NCBI GenBank assembly: GCA_031553765.1
Contig: JAVBKY010000001.1
Coordinates: 124,001-188,000 of the forward strand
Length of the DNA: 64,000 bases
DNA from: JAITMY01 sp031553765
GTDB lineage: Bacteria > Bacteroidota > Bacteroidia > Bacteroidales > UBA932
Direction of reading: 5' to 3'
The notes under the pieces were generated by a model, which saw only the letters and a list, made by a program, of their open reading frames with translations, was not told the DNA's origin and searched no databases. Both the position numbers and the translations under genes were made by a program. Of the stretch, positions 47,478 to 55,333 are shown in pieces. Within the stretch, counting starts at the first letter, position 1. Every line of letters begins with the position of its first letter.

Positions 47478-49205
47478 TTACTCTGCAAATTTCTCTTCCA
47501 GTACTGCCTTAAACTTACCCAAGTCTTCGGCTACGAAGTTGGCAATGTAAGCGGCACGCTCGGCATTCCATGATTTGCCGCGCTTGATGTATACCTCGGC
47601 CGATTGGCTGTAGGCGGCATCGCGCTGTGCATCGATTAGCAGCAGGTAGCCCATGATGATGTGACCTGCCATTTCAACTAAGCGACGTGCGTGGAAGTCG
47701 ATGTATTCAGCATCGGCGCCAACGGTTACCTTGCTTACGGTATCTTCGTACTCCGAAGTCATTTCAATCAAAATCTTGCGCAGACCTTCTTGCTCGGGCT
47801 TTACGGGCTGCTGCTCGTACTTGCGCATTTGCGAAAGCGCTGTACCTGTGGTTACGCCACGAATGGCGGCCACCACTTGCAGCTGCGATGTACCTTCGTA
47901 AATGGTGGTGATACGCGCATCGCGGTAGGCACGCTCAATGGGGTAATCCTTCATAAAGCCGCTACCACCGTGAATTTGGATGGAATCGTAGGTAAGCTGG
48001 TTGCTGTACTCGCTGCTGAATAGCTTAGTAAGCGGCGTGTAAAGGTCAGCCAACTTTTGGTAGTCCTTTTGCTCTGCACGCTCCTCGGGAGTAAGCTTAC
48101 GATCTTCAGCAATCAGGCCGTATGCCTTGTACACGTCTACAAAACGAGCTGTTTCATAAAGCAAAGAGCGTGATGCTTGCAGCTTTGCCTTCATTACGGT
48201 AAGCATTTCGAAAATGGCAGGGAATTCGATAATCTTTTTACCGAATTGCACGCGCTCGTTGGCATACTTCAACGCCTCGCGGTAAGCCATTTCGCAAATA
48301 CCTACGCTTTGTGCACCTACACCAAGGCGAGCGCCGTTCATAAGCGACATTACGTAGCGAATCAAGCCTAATTTGCGGTCGCCAACTATTTTTGAAGGAG
48401 CATTGGTAAACACTAACTCGCAGGTAGGTGAGCCTTTAATACCCAACTTATTTTCGATACGGCGAACGCGAACGCCACCGTCCTTTTTATCGTACACAAA
48501 GTATGAAAGTCCGCGACCATCGGTTGTGCCTTCTTCACTACGTGCAAGCACCAACTTAATATCAGCATCTCCGTTGGTGATAAAGCGCTTTACGCCGTTG
48601 AGCATCCAGCGCTGCTTGCCTTCATCCCAAGTAGCCTTAAGCATAACGGCCTGAAGGTCGCTACCGGCATCGGGTTCGGTCAAGTCCATTGAACAAGTTT
48701 CGCCCTTGTTTATGCGGGGTAAAAACTCTTCCTTGATTTCCTTTGAAGCAAATTCGTGAATGGTTTCGGCACAGTCCTGCAAGCCCCAAATGTTGCCAAA
48801 ACCGGCATCGGCACGCGATACCAACTCGGCTGACATTACGTAGGGAACCATGCTGAAGTTAAGCCCACCATATTCGCGCGGAAGCGACATACCGTATACG
48901 CCTGCTTGTGTAAGGGCATCGTGGTTTTCTTGCGTACCGCGAGCGTATTTCACACGCCCATCGATTACTTGTGGTCCTTCGTGGTCAACGCTTTCGGCAT
49001 TGGGAGCGAGTACGTCACCGCAAATTTCGCCTACAATTTCCAGCGTTTTGTCGTAGCTGTCCAGCGCGTCATCGGCATTAGAAGGTGCGTAGTCGTATTG
49101 ATCTTTATCTACAAAGCCCTTCTCCTTCAGCTCCACAATCTTTTTCATCAATGGATGACCAAGATGAAATTTCAAGTCTTTATTATCGTTATAAAAATTT
49201 GCCAT
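47478..49205 (-). CDS. Acyl-CoA dehydrogenase, long (C-terminally extended) form
   Basis: A 575-residue FAD enzyme: SLPREYGGLNFSMVPYVMSA, ETCSMDLTEPDAGSDLQAVM, LGIKGSPTCELVFTNAPSKI, GARLGVGAQSVGICEMAYRE, ERVQFGKKIIEFPAIFEMLT, and GGSGFMKDYPIERAYRDARI followed by TTIYEGTSQLQ with the catalytic-base region. The extra ~130 residues at the C-terminus are a helical domain found in the long Bacteroidota/proteobacterial form. It oxidises an acyl-CoA and passes electrons to EtfAB, encoded upstream on the same strand. Substrate chain length is not deducible. Confidence 0.92.
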   Translation of the reverse strand: MANFYNDNKDLKFHLGHPLMKKIVELKEKGFVDKDQYDYAPSNADDALDSYDKTLEIVGEICGDVLAPNAESVDHEGPQVIDGRVKYARGTQENHDALTQAGVYGMSLPREYGGLNFSMVPYVMSAELVSRADAGFGNIWGLQDCAETIHEFASKEIKEEFLPRINKGETCSMDLTEPDAGSDLQAVMLKATWDEGKQRWMLNGVKRFITNGDADIKLVLARSEEGTTDGRGLSYFVYDKKDGGVRVRRIENKLGIKGSPTCELVFTNAPSKIVGDRKLGLIRYVMSLMNGARLGVGAQSVGICEMAYREALKYANERVQFGKKIIEFPAIFEMLTVMKAKLQASRSLLYETARFVDVYKAYGLIAEDRKLTPEERAEQKDYQKLADLYTPLTKLFSSEYSNQLTYDSIQIHGGSGFMKDYPIERAYRDARITTIYEGTSQLQVVAAIRGVTTGTALSQMRKYEQQPVKPEQEGLRKILIEMTSEYEDTVSKVTVGADAEYIDFHARRLVEMAGHIIMGYLLLIDAQRDAAYSQSAEVYIKRGKSWNAERAAYIANFVAEDLGKFKAVLEEKFAE

Positions 49206-49270
49206 TTTTTTTGAAGATTAAGAAGTTTAAGAAGTTTAGGAACAATAAGAATTTTAGGAAAATAGAATAC

Positions 49271-49639
49271 TTAGGAGTTATTGCTGCGAATTGTTTTACA
49301 GTAGTTATTTAGTAAATGACTGGTGCTTTCTAATTGCAACCAAAGTTGATTAAACTGTTTTTCATCAACATATTTTAAGTCGCGCGAAAGAATGGTATAG
49401 TAACGGCATTCCTCCATTGAGCCTTGAGATATATTGTAAAAACGCAACTTGTCATTTACTCCTTTTTTAGGATAACCTTCCGCAATATTAGCTGCAATAG
49501 AAACAGCAGCGCGACGAAATTGTGAAGTAAGCCCAAACATCTCGTTCTTTGGAAAACTCTCTGTTATTTTGTAAACAAGCAGTACAAACTTATGCGCTTC
49601 TTGCCACAACTTTAAATCCATAAACGATGCCGTTGCCAT
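49271..49639 (-). CDS. Four-helix-bundle (23S rRNA intervening-sequence-type) protein
   Basis: A 122-residue protein: FMDLKLWQEAHKFVLLVYKI, TESFPKNEMFGLTSQFRRAA, VSIAANIAEGYPKK, FYNISQGSMEECRYYTILSR and QLWLQLESTSHLLNNYCKTI. This is the S23/IVP four-helix-bundle family, first met as ORFs inside 23S rRNA intervening sequences but often free-standing. It forms a homopentamer in solved structures; its role is unknown. Here it is not in an rRNA gene but between etfA and the acyl-CoA dehydrogenase gene, on the same strand with gaps of about 65 bases. Confidence 0.9.
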   Translation of the reverse strand: MATASFMDLKLWQEAHKFVLLVYKITESFPKNEMFGLTSQFRRAAVSIAANIAEGYPKKGVNDKLRFYNISQGSMEECRYYTILSRDLKYVDEKQFNQLWLQLESTSHLLNNYCKTIRSNNS

Positions 49640-49707
49640 AACTCCCTAAAATTCCTAATCTTCTTAAACTTCTTTTTATTCCTTTAGTTCCTTTACTTCC
49701 GTATTTT

Positions 49708-50727
49708 TTACTTGGAATTCTTTTTATAATACTTTATCATCTTTCCTACCACTTCGCATACATCGCCGGTAATAGCGTAGTCGGCAAGCTGGTTGATAGG
49801 CGCTGCGGGGTCGGTGTTGATGGAAATTACCATGGCCGACTGATCCATGCCTGCCGTGTGCTGAATTTGCCCTGAAATACCGCAGGCTATGTACAGCTTC
49901 GGACGAACGGTCACACCTGTCTGCCCTACCTGACGCGCATGGTCGGTAAGACCTGCGTCAACGGCAGCGCGCGATGCGCCAACTTCGCCACCAAGTACAG
50001 CGGCCAATTCGTGCAGCAGCTTAAAGTTTTCCTTGCTACCCATACCGTAACCTCCGGCTACAATAATGGGTGAGCCTTTGATGTCAATTTTACGATCTTC
50101 AATGTGGCGATCAATGATTTTTACTACCAAATCAGCATCGGTAAGTATGGCATTTACATCCACCTTTTTTACTTCACCTTTAACTGGCGTAGCAAGCGCT
50201 TCCTTGCGCATTACACCCTCGCGCACTGTTGCCATTTGCGGACGACAGTCGGGGTTGATAATGGTGGCAATAATATTACCGCCAAAAGCGGGACGAATTT
50301 GGTACAGCAAGTTTTTGTACTCCTTACCCGTGCGGTTTTCGGTATGGTCACCTATTTCGAGGCTGGTACAATCGGCGGTAAGACCGCTATGCAGGGCGCT
50401 TGAAACACGGGGGCTCAAATCACGACCGGTGGTAGTAGCACCAAACAGCGCGATTTGCGGTTGCTCTTTCTTGATTACGTCCATCAAAACGGCTGAGTGC
50501 GGCAGCGTGGTGTAGGGTGCCATGCGCTTGTCGTCGGCCAAGTGTACAATTTCGGCACCAAACTGAAACAGCTGCTCAGCTACGCCTTCGAGCTTATGCC
50601 CAAACAACGCGGCCTCTACCTTGCAACCCAGCTGCTGCGCCAGGCTACGACCTTTAGTCAAGAGTTCCAGGCTCACATCGGCTACCTTGTTCCCCTCAAC
50701 TTCACAATATACTAGTATGTTATTCAT
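49708..50727 (-). CDS. etfA: Electron transfer flavoprotein alpha subunit
   Basis: A 339-residue FAD-binding subunit. N-terminal domain: NILVYCEVEGNKVADVSLEL and IALFGATTTGRDLSPRVSSA. The C-terminal FAD domain has IVAGGYGMGSKENFKLLHEL, LGGEVGASRAAVDAGLTDHA, RQVGQTGVTVRPKLYIACGI, SGQIQHTAGMDQSAMVISIN and TDPAAPINQLADYAITGD. It moves electrons from acyl-CoA dehydrogenase to the respiratory chain or, in bifurcating types, to ferredoxin and NAD. Downstream of etfB with a 35-base gap. Confidence 0.94.
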   Translation of the reverse strand: MNNILVYCEVEGNKVADVSLELLTKGRSLAQQLGCKVEAALFGHKLEGVAEQLFQFGAEIVHLADDKRMAPYTTLPHSAVLMDVIKKEQPQIALFGATTTGRDLSPRVSSALHSGLTADCTSLEIGDHTENRTGKEYKNLLYQIRPAFGGNIIATIINPDCRPQMATVREGVMRKEALATPVKGEVKKVDVNAILTDADLVVKIIDRHIEDRKIDIKGSPIIVAGGYGMGSKENFKLLHELAAVLGGEVGASRAAVDAGLTDHARQVGQTGVTVRPKLYIACGISGQIQHTAGMDQSAMVISINTDPAAPINQLADYAITGDVCEVVGKMIKYYKKNSK

Positions 50728-50762
50728 TCCTTGTTAGTGATTAGAAATTAGTGATTAGGGAA

Positions 50763-51638
50763 CTAACCGATGGTGTGATTGGCTATCAACTCGCATACCA
50801 ACTCTTCAATATCCTTATCGGCTGCGGTGAGCTTCTTCGACTCCTTGGCTTGAAACACAATGTTCTCAATTTTTTTCACCTTGGTGGGTGAGCCTGAAAG
50901 CCCGAATTGTACCTCGTCACCACCAACATCTGAAACACCCCACTCGGTAATTTTCAAGTAATCCTTACCCTTTAGTTCAGCACAGTAGTCGGCATCCATT
51001 TCCTGAAGTTCGGTCATGGTTTTAGCACGCTTGTACTTCATTAGCTGCTTAGCATTGCGCGGGCGGCAAGGCGCTGCCGAACCGTGCACCGTAACTACCG
51101 CGGGAAGTACGCAGCTTACGGTTTCCACACCTGATTCAAGACGGCGTTTTACAGTAACAACACCCTTTTCGCATGAAATAATTTCTTCGGCGTAGGTTAC
51201 CTGCGGCCAATTCATTTTTTCGGCTACCTGTGGACCTACCTGAGCAGTATCTCCATCGATAGCTTGGCGACCTGCGATAATGAGGTCAGGCTGAATTTTT
51301 TCAACGGCACGTGAAAGCGCGTAAGATGTTGCCAAGGTATCGGCTCCGGCAAACTTACGATCGGTGAGCAACACGCCACCATCGGCTCCGCGGAAAAGAC
51401 CTTCGCGAATAATGTCGGCAGCACGTCCCGGCCCCATGGTAAGAAGGTGCACTTCCGTTCCCGCAACTTTATCTTTCAGGCGAAGCGCTTGTTCCAGCGC
51501 GTTCAAATCCTCCGGGTTAAAAATAGCGGGAAGCGCGGCACGGTTTACTGTTCCGTCCTCCTTCATCGCATTCTTACCCACGTTTCGCGTGTCGGGCACT
51601 TGCTTGGCCAACACGACAATTTTTAAAGGCTTTTGCAT
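50763..51638 (-). CDS. etfB: Electron transfer flavoprotein beta subunit
   Basis: A 291-residue subunit: KIVVLAKQVPDTRNVGKNAM, NPEDLNALEQALRLKDKVAG, VHLLTMGPGRAADIIREGLF, DLIIAGRQAIDGDTAQVGPQ (the nucleotide-binding D-x-x-T-x-Q-V-G-P motif) and GVETVSCVLPAVVTVHGSAA. First gene of the etfB-etfA-four-helix-bundle-acyl-CoA dehydrogenase series, which ends at the palindrome at 47382-47465. A GACTTGCGA-type hairpin lies just upstream. Confidence 0.94.
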   Translation of the reverse strand: MQKPLKIVVLAKQVPDTRNVGKNAMKEDGTVNRAALPAIFNPEDLNALEQALRLKDKVAGTEVHLLTMGPGRAADIIREGLFRGADGGVLLTDRKFAGADTLATSYALSRAVEKIQPDLIIAGRQAIDGDTAQVGPQVAEKMNWPQVTYAEEIISCEKGVVTVKRRLESGVETVSCVLPAVVTVHGSAAPCRPRNAKQLMKYKRAKTMTELQEMDADYCAELKGKDYLKITEWGVSDVGGDEVQFGLSGSPTKVKKIENIVFQAKESKKLTAADKDIEELVCELIANHTIG

Positions 51639-51687
51639 ACTATGAATTAAGAATTAAAATTATGATATTATGAATTACAGACTTCTC

Positions 51688-51739
51688 GATGTGCGACACG
51701 CGACTTGCGAAAAGAATCGCAAGTCGCATATCGCACGTC
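51688..51739. repeat. GACTTGCGA-type repeat, copy 4
   Basis: GATGTGCGACACGCGACTTG plus CGA (51688-51710) pairs with TCGCAAGTCGCATATCGCAC plus GTC (51717-51739) at 20 of 23 positions, with a 6-base loop. It is the best-preserved copy in the window, between etfB and the CapA-like gene. Confidence 0.8.
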
Positions 51740-51740
51740 A

Positions 51741-52796
51741 TTATTTATTACCTACTATTGTTATTTCTCCATCATCAGCCAGCCGAATTTGTGTTTCGGG
51801 AAAATCCTCCTTTGTCAGCTGCTGAATTTCCTTGATTACACGACGTGAGGTGTCCACACGCATGAGAGCACCTTTTTCCTGTGCGGTAGGAATAATATTT
51901 CCGCCTAAAAACTTTCCTGTTTTATCTACGCCTAGCTGAATAAGCGGCGCAATGCCATTCACGCCTCGCACGTTGATACGGCTGTAGGTGCAGAAGTTGC
52001 CCATGCTGTATGCAATGAAGCGGTCTTTGTAGATATCTACAGCGCGGGTAACGTGCGGACCATGACCAAGCAAGATGTCGGCTCCGGCATCAATCATGCG
52101 GCGTGTAAAAGCGTACACGTTGCCACGATCTTCACCTATGAACATTTCGGTTTGACGAGTTACATGGCGCATGGTAGCACCCTCGGCTCCGGCATGAAAC
52201 GATACAATCACAATATCACAAATGCTATCTAATCCACGTACAATTTTTGCGGCAGCATCAAGATCTTTTACGCTGCATGTTCCCTTGTTAGGAGCAAAAG
52301 CACAGAAGCCTATTTTGAGCCCTTTGCGCTCAATAATGGCAGTGGGACAGGTAAGCAGTCCAGCATAGGCAATATTGTTATCCTGAAGCGCCTTGGCGGT
52401 TTGTGCCCTACCCGATTCACCGAAGTCGCCCGTATGGTTATTGGCTATGCTAAGCAGGTCGAAACCGGCATCGGCAAAGCACTTGGCATAGGCTGTGGGC
52501 ATAGCAAAGGTGTAACACCAAGCGGTGTCCTTGCAGATTTTAGAGGTGCTGAGGTCATCGGTGAGCGCGCCCTCAAGGTTGGCAAACGCCACATCGGCTG
52601 CCTGAATGTACGATTGTACGGGAGCCAATAGCGGCGAGCAATCGTTGTTGGCAGGCAAGTAGCTACGATTGGGGTAAGCAGTGCCCAACATAATGTCGCC
52701 AACGGCCACTACGTGCAATGTGTCATTAGCGGGAACAGCATAGGCTACGCCACAGAATATGAACGAGAAAAATAAAGAGAAAAGATGTGACTTCAT
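51741..52796 (-). CDS. CapA-family (PGA_cap-type) metallophosphatase-like protein
   Basis: A 351-residue exported protein with a signal peptide (LFSLFFSFIFCGVAYA). The CapA/PgsA metallophosphatase core shows VVAVGDIMLGTAYPNR, ADVAFANLEGALT, FDLLSIANNHTGDFGESGRA, DIVIVSFHAGAE and ADILLGHGPHVTRAVDIYKD. In capsule loci this family is tied to poly-gamma-glutamate synthesis, but stand-alone homologues are widespread and their function is not known. No capsule genes are adjacent. A small repeat lies at its 5' side. Confidence 0.88.
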   Translation of the reverse strand: MKSHLFSLFFSFIFCGVAYAVPANDTLHVVAVGDIMLGTAYPNRSYLPANNDCSPLLAPVQSYIQAADVAFANLEGALTDDLSTSKICKDTAWCYTFAMPTAYAKCFADAGFDLLSIANNHTGDFGESGRAQTAKALQDNNIAYAGLLTCPTAIIERKGLKIGFCAFAPNKGTCSVKDLDAAAKIVRGLDSICDIVIVSFHAGAEGATMRHVTRQTEMFIGEDRGNVYAFTRRMIDAGADILLGHGPHVTRAVDIYKDRFIAYSMGNFCTYSRINVRGVNGIAPLIQLGVDKTGKFLGGNIIPTAQEKGALMRVDTSRRVIKEIQQLTKEDFPETQIRLADDGEITIVGNK

Positions 52797-52806
52797 ACCA
52801 CTTCCA

Positions 52807-52844
52807 CCCCCGTCCTACGGACACCCCCGCCAGCGGGGGATACG
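52807..52844. repeat. CCCCGCCAGCGGGG palindromic repeat
   Basis: CCCCGTCCTACGGACACCCC then CGCCAGCGGGGGATACGG: two short hairpins (GTCC-TAC-GGAC and CCCCCGCCAGCGGGGG) in the gap between the CapA-like gene and DUF3467. Confidence 0.6.
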
Positions 52845-52885
52845 GCCTACACACAAACCCGCATCAAGGGATAATTATCAATTAA

Positions 52886-53212
52886 TTAAGCTTGCGCGGT
52901 GTTTCCGCCAAAATTCATGGGAATGGGAGGCATGCCTGCATTTCCACCCTCAACCTTGATGACGCCATGAGCAGCTTCGTACTTCATTACGTTCTCCTGC
53001 AAGGCACCCAACAGACGCTTGGCATGCTCTGGGGTCAAAATAATACGGCTAACTACAGGTGCCTTTGGCACGGCGGGCAGCATACATACAAAATCTACAA
53101 TAAACTCCGAGGTGGAGTGTGTAATAATAGCCAAATTGGAGTAGGTACCACGAGCAACATCCTCGCCTAACTCAATGTTTATCTCATTTCCTTTGTTTTG
53201 CTGTTGTTCCAT
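52886..53212 (-). CDS. DUF3467 domain protein
   Basis: A 108-residue cytoplasmic protein: INIELGEDVARGTYSNLAII, THSTSEFIVDFVCMLPAVPK, APVVSRIILTPEHAKRLLGA and LQENVMKYEAAHG, followed by a Gly/Pro/Asn tail. It is the conserved DUF3467 family of Bacteroidota. Function is unknown. Homologues that I recall often lie next to RNA polymerase genes, but here the neighbours are unrelated. A degenerate -7 (TACCTTTA on the minus strand, 53247 to 53240) lies 28 bases upstream. Confidence 0.86.
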   Translation of the reverse strand: MEQQQNKGNEINIELGEDVARGTYSNLAIITHSTSEFIVDFVCMLPAVPKAPVVSRIILTPEHAKRLLGALQENVMKYEAAHGVIKVEGGNAGMPPIPMNFGGNTAQA

Positions 53213-53314
53213 TTTATCTCTCTTAAAAAATGTGAGAGGTAAAGGTACAAATTATCTGTGAGGAAAAACATAATAAGAATGCAAAATTAATAATACAATA
53301 TAAACCAGGTAGAT

Positions 53315-53348
53315 AAAAAATAGCGTAGGTCTTTTCAGAGCTACGCTA
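53315..53348 (-). terminator. Terminator after the PL1 lyase gene
   Basis: A perfect 8-bp stem TAGCGTAG / CTACGCTA (53321-53328 with 53341-53348), 12-base loop, followed on the minus strand by TTTTTTATC. It lies 28 bases after the pectate lyase stop. Confidence 0.8.
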
Positions 53349-53376
53349 CTAAGAAGCAACCAGCTATAGTAAACTA

Positions 53377-55191
53377 CTATTGGTCCGAGACAATATGGCT
53401 AACCAGTGAATTGATATATACCTCTACGTTAGTGTAGTGTGTACTCAAGGTTTTCTTCGCTCCATCTGTCTTATCATTTTTATTTAAACCATGAGCATCT
53501 TCCCAAGCATCGGGAATACCATCACCATCAGTATCGGTAGGAACAGTTCCCGTATTCAACGTTGGGTATCCTCCTACATCGCTCGGCTTATCAATGATTG
53601 TACCCGTGCCGGCCGTTACGCTATTAGCCACGCGAGCATCGGATGCATCGCGCGCAAGGCTGGCTCCGGCATATTGTACCACCTTTGCATAAGCGGCCTC
53701 GGCCGTTTGAGTGGTGACCCATCCGCCTACCGTGTCGTGCGGTGTGGAGCGCTTCATGGCTGCTATTTGCTCCGGAGTTGCAGTAACAGCGCTAATAGTT
53801 GTACTACTACTTCTCTTATAGCTGCCCCCTGCGCCATCCTTAGGGTTAGCAAAGCCCAGCCAGTTATCAGCAGTGACACTAGGACTACCTTCAACGTAGT
53901 TTCCATCTGCATAGAATGTTCCCAAGGGAGATGCCGGATAGTTAAGCGTTGTTGAGTTGATTTTATATGCATCTTCCGATGTCCAATATGGCTCGAATAT
54001 CTGATACCTGCGATTACCACTGGTACTTGGACCGGACTTGTAGTAATTGTTTACAAAGTTAGCCTTACGCCCTTCACCACCATAACCACTATTACCACCC
54101 CAATTATAAAACACATTGTTGCGAACATCAATAACTCCGGGAGTAAAAGAGGTATAATTGCGCTCTTCAATAAGAGGGTGAGCAATACGCGGGTTACGGC
54201 TATCGCTATGCGCCACTAAATTGTGGTGAAACGAAGCTTTATTACCACCCCACAAGCCTGTATAGCCGTGCGCTCCTTTGCTATGTCCGCTATTTTTAAG
54301 CGACTCATATAACATACACCATTGCAGGGTGAAGCTGTTATTGGCGTACCACGAGCTTAGCTCGTCAATTGACCAGCTCATTGTGCAGTGGTCAATAATA
54401 ACGTTACTTTGATTTTGTCCTTCGGCAGCATCAGGTTCTGCAGATGAGCCAATACCCACTACATAGTCACCCGGACGGAAGCGCAGATAGCGAATAATAA
54501 CGTTACTTGATTTAACTTGAAGCGTATAATTTTTCAGACAGATACCGTCACCCGGTGCTGTTTGCCCGGCAATGGTTACGTTACCATTTTTAATTTCAAG
54601 GTTCGAGCTCAGAGCAATAGTTCCCGACACTTGAAACATAATAATACGCGCTCCTGTTTTACCCACGGCTTCACGCAAGGATCCTGCACCATTATCGTTT
54701 AGATTAGTAACGTAATACACTGTACCTCCACGCCCACCGGTGGTGGTGGTAGCGGCAAAGCCCTCGGCTCCGGGAAAGGCGACCATTTTTTCGGTGGGAG
54801 GAGGAGTGGGCGTTGTATCCGGATGTACAATAGCTATACTACGTTTAGTGGTATAACCTTGAATATCTGTGGCTGATACAGAGAAGTGAGTTCCTCCGGC
54901 AGGTACTACATAGCGATAAGCATCGACCGTATACCTGTTTTTGTTTACAAACGAGGTTACGGCTGTACCACAAGCACTCTCCTCTCCATTTACTGTATGG
55001 CTATACGATACCACTTGCAGTCCCGCTTCGGATTTCACTACAAAGTTGAATTGTGCTTCATCTCCCGCAACAGCATATACAGTATCTTTTGCCATTTCAA
55101 TGGTTGGCATTGCTGGTTCTTCCTTATTCGGATCCTTACTACATGACGCCAATAGGAGTAGACCGAACAAAATAATCAAATAATTTCTCAT
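53377..55191 (-). CDS. Pectate lyase (PL1 family) lipoprotein
   Basis: A 604-residue protein with a lipoprotein signal (LIILFGLLLLASC, Cys17), an Ig-like N-terminal domain (about residues 30-125), then a PL1-type beta-helix: VAFPGAEGFAATTTTGGRGG, GAGSLREAVGKTGARIIMFQ, VTIAGQTAPGDGICLKNYTL, SNVIIDHCTMSWSIDELSS, HSKGAHGYTGLWGG, ASFHHNLVAHSDSRNPRIAH. The C-terminus has an acidic calcium-type motif, TDTDGDGIPDAWEDAHGLN. It should cleave pectate by beta-elimination at the cell surface or in the periplasm. It is downstream of the SusCD operon but has its own -7 element, behind a terminator. Confidence 0.9.
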   Translation of the reverse strand: MRNYLIILFGLLLLASCSKDPNKEEPAMPTIEMAKDTVYAVAGDEAQFNFVVKSEAGLQVVSYSHTVNGEESACGTAVTSFVNKNRYTVDAYRYVVPAGGTHFSVSATDIQGYTTKRSIAIVHPDTTPTPPPTEKMVAFPGAEGFAATTTTGGRGGTVYYVTNLNDNGAGSLREAVGKTGARIIMFQVSGTIALSSNLEIKNGNVTIAGQTAPGDGICLKNYTLQVKSSNVIIRYLRFRPGDYVVGIGSSAEPDAAEGQNQSNVIIDHCTMSWSIDELSSWYANNSFTLQWCMLYESLKNSGHSKGAHGYTGLWGGNKASFHHNLVAHSDSRNPRIAHPLIEERNYTSFTPGVIDVRNNVFYNWGGNSGYGGEGRKANFVNNYYKSGPSTSGNRRYQIFEPYWTSEDAYKINSTTLNYPASPLGTFYADGNYVEGSPSVTADNWLGFANPKDGAGGSYKRSSSTTISAVTATPEQIAAMKRSTPHDTVGGWVTTQTAEAAYAKVVQYAGASLARDASDARVANSVTAGTGTIIDKPSDVGGYPTLNTGTVPTDTDGDGIPDAWEDAHGLNKNDKTDGAKKTLSTHYTNVEVYINSLVSHIVSDQ

Positions 55192-55221
55192 TAAATAGGC
55201 TATCTTTTACATTATAATAAG

Positions 55222-55229
55222 CAAATATA
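55222..55229 (-). promoter_or_regulatory. -7 element of the PL1 lyase gene
   Basis: TATATTTG on the minus strand (55229 to 55222), a full -7 match, 31 bases before the ATG at 55191. No TTTG at -33 spacing. Confidence 0.5.
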
Positions 55230-55261
55230 CAATGACAAATAGCGAAACATAACGCTCAATA

Positions 55262-55313
55262 TCTTAAAAAACAACAAAATGCCAATGCTCTCGTGATGAT
55301 TGCATTGGCATTT
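55262..55313 (-). terminator. Terminator after the DUF4957-like gene
   Basis: A perfect 12-bp stem AAATGCCAATGC / GCATTGGCATTT (55277-55288 with 55302-55313), followed on the minus strand by TGTTGTTTTTTAAG. It ends the SusC-SusD-DUF4957 transcript before the lyase gene. Confidence 0.82.
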
Positions 55314-55333
55314 CTCAGAAAACTACTAAGCTG

